A DNA stretch of 11,258 nucleotides. Source: Methylocapsa sp. (GTDB lineage Bacteria; Pseudomonadota; Alphaproteobacteria; Rhizobiales; Beijerinckiaceae). Made by a program: the position numbers and the translations under genes. Below the pieces are notes generated by a model that saw nothing but the letters and a program-made list of their open reading frames with translations, searched no databases and was not told the origin of the DNA. The stretch is from NCBI GenBank assembly GCA_017353815.1, contig JAFMSB010000028.1, positions 1 through 11,258 of the forward strand, given 5' to 3'. Of the stretch, positions 1 through 6,501 are shown piece by piece; positions within the stretch are counted from its first letter, which is position 1; each line of letters opens with the position of its first letter.

Positions 1-21
1 GAGTGGCGAACATGCTCGGGC

Positions 22-1785
22 TTAGTGACAAACAGGAAGGACCTCTGTGGGAGCTTCCAGCATATAGACGTGGCCACGATCGGTAGCGACGAATACCCGT
101 CCCTTTGCCAATACTGCTTCCTTGTGAAAATACGCGATATTTCCCCCATCAGGGATCACGACGTCAGCGAGCATCTGCGGCTTTGGAACGGACACATAAG
201 GAGGCGGACATGCAGAGGATGCGCCGCCGAAATCGACATCCGAGCAAATTGTCCCGCAAGCGCCAACGACACTCGGGTCGCCAAAAGCAAGCAGATGGCC
301 GCCGTCGGTGCCGATAATGGCGATCCCTCCGGTCAAGGTTGCCGCGCTAAGTGAAAAATCGCCCGCTTTGCCGTTCTTAAAATCCTGTTCCGGGATCGGC
401 GCAATCCAGCGGACGCGCGCTTGTTCTGTTTTGGCGCATGCATCGAGCGCGTGCAGATACGGATAGCCAGCCGATACTTCGTCATGAATTAAGGCCTCAC
501 CACCGGCCACCACGATAAAAATATTATTCCATACCGCGCCCGGTTGCCTGTAACCATTGGGGCCATGCTTTGTGTTCCAAGGTGACGCAACATTTGGATT
601 GAATTGCGAGTAACCGGTCCATGTGCAAGCAGATTTCGGTTCGGTTATGGGAGGATTGACAGGCGGGAATTGCCAGCGGCAAGTCCCGGTCGCCGCATCC
701 GCGGCGTAAGACCAGCCGTCCTTCTGGACGGAAGCGACCAATTCTCCACAATTCTTCGTTTTCATGACAGCAGCGCCTGCGGCCCAGTCCGGGTCATAAT
801 CGAGCTTGAAGGGTACTGGCTGAAGCTCCCACTTAACGCCGCCCGTGTTCTTATCAACTCGGATCATGCTGAGACCGTGATTGTGGGCCGGTTGAGGATT
901 GACATTAGGCGGGGGGCCCGGGCTACACGCATCAGTCCTGACGTTTCCTGTCGTGAAATAGACATCCGTTCCATCGCTGGCTGGCGCATCCCACACGCCG
1001 CCGCCTAGCACCGGTTTGGATAAAGAGCCGCCACCAATAACAGCGAGAAAGTTGAAGCTCGGATCTTTCTGGCCGGTGGTCAAATTGACAGCGGCGACCT
1101 GACCAACTTGGACCGGAGCCTCAAAGCTCTGAATTCCGGCATAGGCCTTATTGTTGAAGATAAGAGGAGAGGAGTGTTGGATCCTCTGAAAGAAATGAAT
1201 TTTGTCGCAGTAGTTGTTATTGTCAATTTCGGCAATCTGACTGCTCGGCCAATTTGCAATGAAATTACCTGCCGCCGCATCGAGCGCGAACAGCCGTCCG
1301 TCTTTTCCGGTTCCTCCGAGCGATGGGTCTTGGGCAGCGAAGATCACGGCGCCATTTGGACGGACACCTCCCCAGAAAGCCGCAGCCGCTCCAATGCCGT
1401 AGGCAAACGGCTTTGCCGCGGCCTTCAACCCATTGTGCCCCTTTGGAGGATAGCGCCATTTAAGAACTAGGGTCGCAGCGTCCAGGGCGTAGAAATATCC
1501 ATTCTCATCGCCAATAAAAACCGTGTCATTGACAACGATTGGCGATGCCTGGAACGCGCCAACAGGGCAGAACCAGGCACCGGGACAGTCTCCCGCTTTC
1601 GGAAATGACTGTTCAACAGTGAGCGAGCCGACGAATTTCGGATTAGAAAGATTGCTTGGGAAAGGCTGTACGCCAGTCCGCTGGTTTTCGTGGCGATAGG
1701 CTGGCCATTCTTGTGCCCGGGCCGCCACCAGCAAAATTAGAGAAAAAAACATCCAAGAGATGAATGAGTTGCAGATTGCGGGCAT
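22..1785 (-). CDS. Exported PQQ-type beta-propeller repeat protein
   Basis: The 587-residue product begins with a signal peptide: a hydrophobic stretch at residues 8-21 and a likely cut after Ala22-Arg23-Ala24. The rest has the blade pattern of PQQ-like propellers (BamB / quinoprotein alcohol dehydrogenase fold): short strands followed by LDAATG-type or DGG turns, at about residues 81-110, 145-172, 205-240, 264-285, 305-322, 335-370, 418-448, 483-502 and 559-577. A segment at 264-280 (GVWDAPASDGTDVYFTTGN) and the DYD at 329-331 resemble PQQ-dependent dehydrogenases. However, the adjacent Cys-Cys pair typical of methanol dehydrogenases and a C-terminal haem c CxxCH motif are absent, so enzyme activity is unproven. 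The mature chain has 12 cysteines, an even number that fits disulfides in the periplasm or outside the cell. The start at 1785 has TGGAGG at 1800..1795 with a 9-nt spacer, inside the end of the upstream gene. The fold call is firm; substrate and role are unknown. Confidence 0.85.
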   Translation of the reverse strand: MPAICNSFISWMFFSLILLVAARAQEWPAYRHENQRTGVQPFPSNLSNPKFVGSLTVEQSFPKAGDCPGAWFCPVGAFQASPIVVNDTVFIGDENGYFYALDAATLVLKWRYPPKGHNGLKAAAKPFAYGIGAAAAFWGGVRPNGAVIFAAQDPSLGGTGKDGRLFALDAAAGNFIANWPSSQIAEIDNNNYCDKIHFFQRIQHSSPLIFNNKAYAGIQSFEAPVQVGQVAAVNLTTGQKDPSFNFLAVIGGGSLSKPVLGGGVWDAPASDGTDVYFTTGNVRTDACSPGPPPNVNPQPAHNHGLSMIRVDKNTGGVKWELQPVPFKLDYDPDWAAGAAVMKTKNCGELVASVQKDGWSYAADAATGTCRWQFPPVNPPITEPKSACTWTGYSQFNPNVASPWNTKHGPNGYRQPGAVWNNIFIVVAGGEALIHDEVSAGYPYLHALDACAKTEQARVRWIAPIPEQDFKNGKAGDFSLSAATLTGGIAIIGTDGGHLLAFGDPSVVGACGTICSDVDFGGASSACPPPYVSVPKPQMLADVVIPDGGNIAYFHKEAVLAKGRVFVATDRGHVYMLEAPTEVLPVCH

Positions 1786-1786
1786 G

Positions 1787-2212
1787 CTATTTCGCCTCCA
1801 AGATCAATGCGCGGATGACCATGAGGCGCTCGCCTTTGTTTACCACCTCGATCGGCGCGCCAGCAGGAACTGCCGACCTCGCGCCAGGCGTCATCTGCAG
1901 ACGCTTTTTGGCGATGGAGATCTCTCCCTCTCCACCAATGAGGTCGACGAAGGCCCCAGATGACAGAGTTACGTTGTGCGGCTGCTTATCCGGCGGAAAA
2001 GCAAAATCGCGGATGATGACTTTGAAATCAGGGCTCTCGTCTGTGGCGAAGATGGTCCGCGAAAACCCGCCCGAGAGGTCGGGCTGGAATTGGTGGCCTA
2101 TCGCAGTCGGGGCCGGCGCTGGCACGGGTGTGAGTTGCGGCTCTTGCGCGAATGCTGCGGTTGAGGCCGCCCTTGCGGCGAGGCTTGCCGCAACCGTAAT
2201 AACTCTGTGCAT
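1787..2212 (-). CDS. Small exported cupin-like protein
   Basis: The 141-residue product has an N-terminal signal peptide with a likely cut after Ala20-Phe21-Ala22; its hydrophobic core is interrupted by Arg14. A Pro/Ala-rich linker (about residues 27-37) follows, then a domain of about 80 residues (63-139) made mostly of alternating beta strands. Spaced Gly and Pro residues (IGGEGEISI at 92-100, TPGARSAVPAGAP at 108-120, then VVNKGERLMVIRALIL) resemble a single-domain cupin barrel. The usual metal-binding His residues of cupin motif 1 are not evident, although His79 lies at its edge, so metal binding is doubtful. The ATG is preceded by GAGGTGG at 2223..2217. The stop is one base before the start of the beta-propeller gene, so the two are almost certainly co-transcribed and translationally coupled, and both products are exported. 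The cupin call rests on pattern only; an unrelated small beta-barrel remains possible. Confidence 0.75.
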   Translation of the reverse strand: MHRVITVAASLAARAASTAAFAQEPQLTPVPAPAPTAIGHQFQPDLSGGFSRTIFATDESPDFKVIIRDFAFPPDKQPHNVTLSSGAFVDLIGGEGEISIAKKRLQMTPGARSAVPAGAPIEVVNKGERLMVIRALILEAK

Positions 2213-2241
2213 GGGTCCACCTCAGCAATTACAGCGCTTAA

Positions 2242-2270
2242 GGAACTCTGGCGAGGGGGGGTAGAGTTCC
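2242..2270. repeat. Perfect 8-bp inverted repeat upstream of the cupin-like gene
   Basis: GGAACTCT at 2242-2249 and AGAGTTCC at 2263-2270 are exact reverse complements separated by 13 nt that include a run of seven G. The element ends 30 nt before the ATG of the cupin-like gene at 2212, where a promoter or operator would be expected. On the minus strand the outer arm begins GGAAC, which recalls -35 elements of alphaproteobacterial general-stress sigma factors (EcfG type, GGAAC-N16/17-CGTT), but no CGTT lies at the right distance. It is not followed by a T run in either direction, so a terminator is unlikely. A dimeric repressor site or a 5' leader hairpin are the alternatives. Confidence 0.4.
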
Positions 2271-2378
2271 GCCAAAGCTGACGAGATTTTTCACGGAATG
2301 CCCGCGCTTACGCTCAGGCAGCCCGTTCCGGGGCAAGAGAAGGGCCGGCCGCCATCGTCAAGGCCTCGGCTAAGCGCC

Positions 2379-2458
2379 GCCCGGTCGCGCAGCCCGAGGA
2401 GCGATGCGCCGAGAATGAGCTTGGTTGCTGCATTAATCGTGGAAATGCGCGACCGGGC
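2379..2458. repeat. 13-bp GC-rich inverted repeat after parC
   Basis: GCCCGGTCGCGCA at 2379-2391 is the exact reverse complement of TGCGCGACCGGGC at 2446-2458; 54 nt separate the arms. The first arm transcribed in the parC direction starts about 15 nt after the parC stop codon. The RNA could form a long GC-rich stem at the end of the message, protecting the 3' end or slowing polymerase. There is no following U tract, so it does not look like a classical intrinsic terminator. The rest of 2213-2473 holds nothing I can name. Confidence 0.4.
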
Positions 2459-2473
2459 TGCCAGCACTGTCTC

Positions 2474-4717
2474 TCAGCCAAAGCGGTTGTTCCGTGGAAA
2501 TCCTTTTGGCGGCAGCCGCCCGGACTCGGCGCGATTTCCGATCCAGCTGCGCAATTCGCGCCCTTCAAGATGAAACATGCGCCCTGCCGAATCCTTCCAG
2601 CTCAGGCCTTTTATAAGGTAAAAAACCTTTGCGTCGCTGAGCCCGCCGTCCTTATATTTTTGCAGGCGCACGCCTTTGCCGCGGGCCATCTCCGGCAATT
2701 GGATAAGCGGGAAAACAAGCAGCTTGCGGTTCTCGCCTATCACCGCAGCATGGTCGCCATCGGCCGGAACAATAAGCGCGGCAGATGCCGGTTTTGCCAC
2801 ATTGAGCAGAAGCTTTCCTTTGCGTGTGCCGCCAACCATCTCGTCCTGGCTCGCCACGAAGCCCCGGCCATCGCTTGAGGCCGCCAGCATTTTCTTCCCC
2901 GGCACATAAGGAAAAATGCCAGCAATCTTCTCGCCCTCGGCAATATCCGCCATGAGCCGGACCGGCTCGCCTTGGCCGCGCCCTCCCGGGAGTTTCCCGG
3001 CGTCCAGCGTGAAAATTCGTCCGTCGCTCGAAAGGACAAGGATCTTGGAGGTCGTCTCGGCAAAAAACGAGGCTGCCAGCGAGTCGTCGCCCTTGAACTG
3101 CAAGGAGCCCGGGTCCGCGACTTGGCCCTTGAGCGCCCGGATCCAGCCTTTTTCCGAAACGACGATGGTGACCGGCTCGCGCTCGATCATTGCCTCGGTA
3201 ACATCGGCGTCCGCTATATCCGGCAAATTCCCAAAACTGGTGCGCCGGCGCCCGATCTCGGTGTTTGGGCCGTATTTTTTTTTGAGATCGCGAATCTCTG
3301 CGGCAATCTTTTTCCATTGCCTTGATTCGCTTGCAAGCAATGCCTCGATCTCCCGCCTTTCCTTGGCAAGTTCGCTGCTCTCGCGGCGCAGCTGCATCTC
3401 CTCGAGCCGCCGCAGGCTGCGCAGCCGCGTATCAAGAATATAGCTTGCCTGAGCCTCGGAAAGAGAAAAGCGCACTTGCAGCTCTTGGCGCGGATCGTCA
3501 GCCTCACGAATGATCCGGATGACGGCATCGAGATTGAGGAAGACGACAAGCATGCCGGCAACAAGCTCGAGCCGGCGGATAATTTCGGCATGCCGGTGAC
3601 GCGCGCGGCGCAAAAGCACATCGCGGCGGTGGGCGAGCCATTGCCGCAGAGCGTCCTTAAGAGAAAGAACGCGCGGAACAACGCCATCGGCGAGCATGTT
3701 CATATTGAGCGGAAACCGGCTTTCCAGCTCGGTCAGGCGGAAGAGCTGCTCCATCATCATTTCAGGGCCGACGGTGCGCGCGCGCGGCTCGATGACGATG
3801 CGGATATCTTCCGCGGACTCGTCGCGCACATCGGCAACCGAGGGCAGCTTTTTCTCGTTCAGAAGCGCTGCGATCCTTTCGATCAGCTTCGACTTCTGCA
3901 CCATGTAAGGAATTTCGGTGACGACGGCGGCCCATGTGCCGCGTGCGCCCTCTTCCTTCGCCCACCGCGCGCGCAGCCGGAAGGAGCCCCGGCCGCTCTC
4001 ATAGGCCTCAGTGATCGACTCCCTGGATTCGACGATTATCCCGCCCGTCGGAAAATCGGGCCCCGGCGCGAGACTTAAGAGTTCTGCGGTGGTGGCATTT
4101 TTGTGCTCTATGAGATGGAGCGCAGCGTCGCAGAGTTCGGCCAGATTGTGCGGCGGAATGGAGGTGGCCATGCCAACCGCTATGCCTTGCGCGCCATTGG
4201 AAAGAAGATTTGGCAGCGCCGCGGGAAGCACAACTGGCTCCTTGAGGTCGCCCGAATAGTTCTCCCGGAAATCGACGGCGTCTTCGTCGATACCTTCGAG
4301 CAAGAGGCCCGCAACCGGGGTCATCCGCGCTTCGGTATAGCGGTAGGCGGCCGCGCCATCGCCATCGATATTGCCAAAGTTTCCTTGTCCGTCGATTAGC
4401 GGATAGCGCGAGGAAAAATCCTGTGCGAGCCGGACAAGCGCCTCGTAAATCGCTTGATCGCCATGCGGGTGGAACGAGCCCATCACATCGCCGACGATTT
4501 TGGCGCATTTCTTGAAAGCCGCGCCGGGATCGAGGCGCAGGATATGCATGCCATAGAGGATGCGCCTGTGGACAGGTTTCAAGCCGTCGCGGGCGTCGGG
4601 CAGAGCGCGGCCCATGATTGTCGAGAGCGCATAGGCGAAATAGCGCTCTTCCAAGGCCTCGCGAAGATTGACGGGCTCGAAGTTATCTTTTGGGGAAGGG
4701 GGAACGTGTTTACCCAT
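2474..4717 (-). CDS. parC: DNA topoisomerase IV subunit A (ParC)
   Basis: ParC is the DNA-cleaving subunit of topoisomerase IV. With ParE it passes one duplex through another to unlink daughter chromosomes. The 747-residue length matches the family (E. coli about 752). The N-terminal breakage-reunion domain is complete: [19 protein letters not shown] at about 37-55, the helix-turn-helix HPHGD at 83-87, and [12 protein letters not shown] at 121-132 with catalytic Tyr127 preceded by Arg126. The tower and coiled-coil region covers roughly 340-480. The C-terminal DNA-wrapping domain follows from about 500, with the ParC-type segment [20 protein letters not shown], and no canonical GyrA-box, which favours ParC over GyrA. 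The end ([17 protein letters not shown]) is typical. At the quinolone-contact position (E. coli Ser80) the residue is Gln88, while the E. coli Glu84 equivalent is Glu92. A stop codon lies upstream in frame, so 4717 is the only reasonable start. The gene is monocistronic as far as can be seen. Confidence 0.97.
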   Translation of the reverse strand: MGKHVPPSPKDNFEPVNLREALEERYFAYALSTIMGRALPDARDGLKPVHRRILYGMHILRLDPGAAFKKCAKIVGDVMGSFHPHGDQAIYEALVRLAQDFSSRYPLIDGQGNFGNIDGDGAAAYRYTEARMTPVAGLLLEGIDEDAVDFRENYSGDLKEPVVLPAALPNLLSNGAQGIAVGMATSIPPHNLAELCDAALHLIEHKNATTAELLSLAPGPDFPTGGIIVESRESITEAYESGRGSFRLRARWAKEEGARGTWAAVVTEIPYMVQKSKLIERIAALLNEKKLPSVADVRDESAEDIRIVIEPRARTVGPEMMMEQLFRLTELESRFPLNMNMLADGVVPRVLSLKDALRQWLAHRRDVLLRRARHRHAEIIRRLELVAGMLVVFLNLDAVIRIIREADDPRQELQVRFSLSEAQASYILDTRLRSLRRLEEMQLRRESSELAKERREIEALLASESRQWKKIAAEIRDLKKKYGPNTEIGRRRTSFGNLPDIADADVTEAMIEREPVTIVVSEKGWIRALKGQVADPGSLQFKGDDSLAASFFAETTSKILVLSSDGRIFTLDAGKLPGGRGQGEPVRLMADIAEGEKIAGIFPYVPGKKMLAASSDGRGFVASQDEMVGGTRKGKLLLNVAKPASAALIVPADGDHAAVIGENRKLLVFPLIQLPEMARGKGVRLQKYKDGGLSDAKVFYLIKGLSWKDSAGRMFHLEGRELRSWIGNRAESGRLPPKGFPRNNRFG

Positions 4718-4738
4718 AGCGGGGAACTCTGGCGCCGG

Positions 4739-4744
4739 CCTCCT
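4739..4744 (-). promoter_or_regulatory. AGGAGG motif set far upstream of the parC start
   Basis: A perfect AGGAGG on the minus strand lies 21 nt before the parC ATG, much further than the usual 5-10 nt. The spacer contains the self-complementary GGCGCC. No ATG, GTG or TTG in the parC frame lies between this motif and the annotated start, and a TGA is in frame just above it. Either it is not used as a ribosome site, or folding of the spacer brings it closer. Confidence 0.3.
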
Positions 4745-4751
4745 GGAAAAT

Positions 4752-4764
4752 CAAACTTAGTTTG
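4752..4764. promoter_or_regulatory. 13-bp palindrome between divergent genes
   Basis: CAAACT-T-AGTTTG is a perfect palindrome with a one-base centre, in the 135-bp gap between divergently transcribed parC and the SGNH-type gene. This is a plausible position for an operator affecting parC or both genes. No regulator is identified and the site is short, so the call is tentative. Confidence 0.25.
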
Positions 4765-4807
4765 GTTCATCCTGGGGAAAAGGCGAAACCGGTCTCAAGC
4801 AGCGCTT

Positions 4808-4835
4808 TTGACTTCGGTTGGCCGCACGGCATAAG
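4808..4835 (+). promoter_or_regulatory. Candidate sigma-70-type promoter of the SGNH-type gene
   Basis: TTGACT at 4808-4813 matches the -35 consensus at five of six bases. CATAAG at 4830-4835 matches the -10 consensus at four of six, with a 16-bp spacer. Transcription would begin near 4842, only about 11 nt before the ATG at 4853 but about 44 nt before the alternative GTG at 4886. Confidence 0.35.
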
Positions 4836-4852
4836 GGTGTCGCTAACTTGGT

Positions 4853-6112
4853 ATGCCTCAAGCGAATTCGAATAGGAAGCCTGCCGTGCGTAAAAGTCTG
4901 GTTCAGTTTTTGGCCGTTCCCGTGCTGCTTGGCCTGGCGATCTTCGCCGTAGGCGCGCTGCCCTATTCGAAATACGACCGGCTTTTGTACGGGGTGATAC
5001 TTTTTATCTTTATCACCGATATTGCGACGATTGTACGCGGGAAGACGCGGGATGCGGCCGTGGTCCTCCTCTCCTTGCTCTTCGGGCTCATGGCGGCCGA
5101 ACTCTTAGCCATTCGCCTGGAAGCGCATCCGCTCTCGCGGGAGCCAAGAGATTTTATCGCATCCGACCCGGTCCTTGGCTGGGGCCCTGCGCGGTCCGGA
5201 GTCTTTAAGGCACAGCAATTCGGCCCCGGCGCAACGGCGGTTTACAATGTCAGCTACACCATCGACGAAAACCTCACGCGCTACACCGCCTCGGCGTCAG
5301 ATGGCCCGCTGGCCGCGTTTTTTGGCGATTCGATGACCTTTGGCGAGGGATTGGAAGACAGCGAGACTCTTCCGCAAGCCTTTGCCGATATTTACGCAAG
5401 ACGGCTGCGCGTCCTCAATCTTGCCTTTCCCGGCTATGGTCCTCAACAATTTTTGCGCGCAATTGAGGCGGGGCGATTTGACGGCTTGCTGCAAAATGGC
5501 CTCAAGCTGATCGTGTATCAAACGGCGCCGTGGCACGCCACGCGATCGTCCTGCAAGGATGGATTCACGCTGCGGGCGCCAAAATATGAGCTCGACGCCG
5601 ACAATCTCGTTTATGCCGGAGCCTGTGCGGAAGGCTTTATGCGCGCCTTTCGCGAGGCGATCGGCAATGCGGCCTTCTATCGTGTCTTTTTACGGCCATT
5701 TGCGGAAACTCTTTCTGCCACTGATATTGAGCTATACCTAGCGGAAATTCAAAAGGCGGCGCAACTGGCCAAGGAGCGCTATGGCGCCGCAACTGCCATC
5801 CTTTATCTGCCCGCTGGACGCGATTATCTCAACGCCTCCGGTTTTACCGATGAGGCAATTGCGAACCGGTTACGCGCTGCTGGCTTGCAGGTCGTCAATG
5901 GCGATCTCGATCCGAAGGATTTTCCGGCGGGCACGGCACTGAGCATTCCCGGCGATAGCCATCCCTCCGCAATTGCGCAGCGCGCGCGAGCTGAAATCCT
6001 CGCCAGCGCACTCGGCCCGCAATTGTTTGGGCTCCCAGCTCAATCTACCGGAATGTCCGCTGGGCTCCGCCAGGTTTTCCAACACCAAGGCGCCGGCTTG
6101 CCCCTCAATTGA
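4853..6112 (+). CDS. Membrane-anchored SGNH/GDSL-type hydrolase-like protein
   Basis: The 419-residue product has three hydrophobic segments near its N-terminus (about 15-37, 43-61 and 68-88), which would anchor it in the inner membrane. A soluble SGNH-type domain follows. Block I is FFGDSMTFGEGL, with nucleophile Ser160 in GDS (158-160). The block II glycine lies in NLAFPGYGPQQ (189-199), and block V is GDSHPS with Asp368 and His370 as likely catalytic partners. A clear block III Asn (GxND) is not seen; the stretch VYQTAPWH at 221-228 occupies that place. Relatives act as esterases, lipases or O-acetyl transfer/removal enzymes on sugars and cell-surface polymers; the substrate here is unknown. 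An in-frame stop at 4844-4846 limits the N-terminus. ATG 4853 lacks a ribosome site, whereas GTG 4886 (residue 12) has a good one, so the true protein may be 408 residues. It diverges from parC and is convergent with the formate dehydrogenase operon, with no functional link apparent. Confidence 0.8.
   Translation: MPQANSNRKPAVRKSLVQFLAVPVLLGLAIFAVGALPYSKYDRLLYGVILFIFITDIATIVRGKTRDAAVVLLSLLFGLMAAELLAIRLEAHPLSREPRDFIASDPVLGWGPARSGVFKAQQFGPGATAVYNVSYTIDENLTRYTASASDGPLAAFFGDSMTFGEGLEDSETLPQAFADIYARRLRVLNLAFPGYGPQQFLRAIEAGRFDGLLQNGLKLIVYQTAPWHATRSSCKDGFTLRAPKYELDADNLVYAGACAEGFMRAFREAIGNAAFYRVFLRPFAETLSATDIELYLAEIQKAAQLAKERYGAATAILYLPAGRDYLNASGFTDEAIANRLRAAGLQVVNGDLDPKDFPAGTALSIPGDSHPSAIAQRARAEILASALGPQLFGLPAQSTGMSAGLRQVFQHQGAGLPLN
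4874..4888 (+). promoter_or_regulatory. Ribosome site pointing to an alternative GTG start
   Basis: AGGAAG at 4874-4879 lies six bases before an in-frame GTG at 4886-4888. No comparable motif precedes the ATG at 4853. Starting at GTG leaves a short basic N-terminus (RKS) directly before the first membrane segment, which fits the positive-inside rule. Confidence 0.45.
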
Positions 6113-6237
6113 TTTCCTGCCGGGAAGGAAAGTCTCGAGAGCTTCAGCTTGCTCCGGGCGTTTGTCTTACGCTCGCGGACATCGCGGGAGAATTCGCTAG
6201 ACTTAATTGCCGCGCGGAAAAACGCGATAGGAATTCC

Positions 6238-6501
6238 TTAAGCGTCGCCCGTATAGTCGTGATGGTTCGACTGCTTGACTTTGAGCCACTGCACAGCCTC
6301 TTTCGTGAGCGGATCGAGGCCCTCGCCGCCCTCCTTCAAATGAAGGATGATTTTCTCGCGCATGGCGGGCGTCCAGAACCGCGCAAGATGACTGGCGAGC
6401 CCGGCGACAGCTTGATCATGTTTTTGAACCGCAAAAAATTTGCCGATCTGGTTTGCCATATAGATGAGTTTTTTGAGTGAAGCTGCTGCGTCATGCGACA
6501 T
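6238..6501 (-). CDS. fdsD: Formate dehydrogenase delta subunit FdsD
   Basis: This 87-residue protein is the small delta subunit encoded at the end of fds operons, associated with activity or cofactor maturation of the NAD-dependent formate dehydrogenase. Family features visible are LIYMANQIGKFFAVQ (12-26), HLARFWTPAMREKI (38-51) and GGEGLDPLTKEAVQWLK (58-74). It is about the usual length. The frame is open further upstream, but that extension (Arg/Ser/Pro-rich) is a shadow of fdhD, and homology begins only after the Met at 6501. The start overlaps the last 11 bases of fdhD, so translation is probably coupled; no strong ribosome site is seen. It is the last gene of the operon, with a 125-bp convergent gap (6113-6237) after it that shows no clear terminator. 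Confidence 0.9.
   Translation of the reverse strand: MSHDAAASLKKLIYMANQIGKFFAVQKHDQAVAGLASHLARFWTPAMREKIILHLKEGGEGLDPLTKEAVQWLKVKQSNHHDYTGDA

Noticed and set aside
1..21. Possible start of a next minus-strand gene (ATG at 13..11)
   Set aside because: Only four codons are visible and no ribosome site precedes the ATG.
22..1785. Calling the propeller protein a methanol or alcohol dehydrogenase
   Set aside because: The adjacent Cys-Cys pair and a haem c motif are absent and PQQ/Ca2+ ligands cannot be confirmed by eye, so only the fold is claimed.
3476..4078. Plus-strand ORF of 200 codons opposite parC
   Set aside because: It is a shadow of parC with no protein family features and no ribosome site of note.
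2242..4734. Shared 12-mer GGAACTCTGGCG at 2242-2253 and 4723-4734, upstream of two minus-strand genes
   Set aside because: Several exact 12-base matches are expected by chance in 11 kb counting both strands, and the distances to the two start codons differ (30 and 5 nt).
4579..4770. 63-codon minus-strand ORF starting upstream of parC and overlapping it, as a possible leader peptide
   Set aside because: It runs about 140 bases into parC in another frame, is much longer than a typical leader peptide, and shows no regulatory codon run.
6113..6237. Terminator in the convergent gap (TTTCCT at 6113-6118 with AGGAAA at 6126-6131; AGGAATTCCT near 6229-6238)
   Set aside because: The stem is only six bp, mostly A/T-C/G mixed, with no following T run; the second is a short palindrome with no loop. 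Neither meets the standard of an intrinsic terminator.
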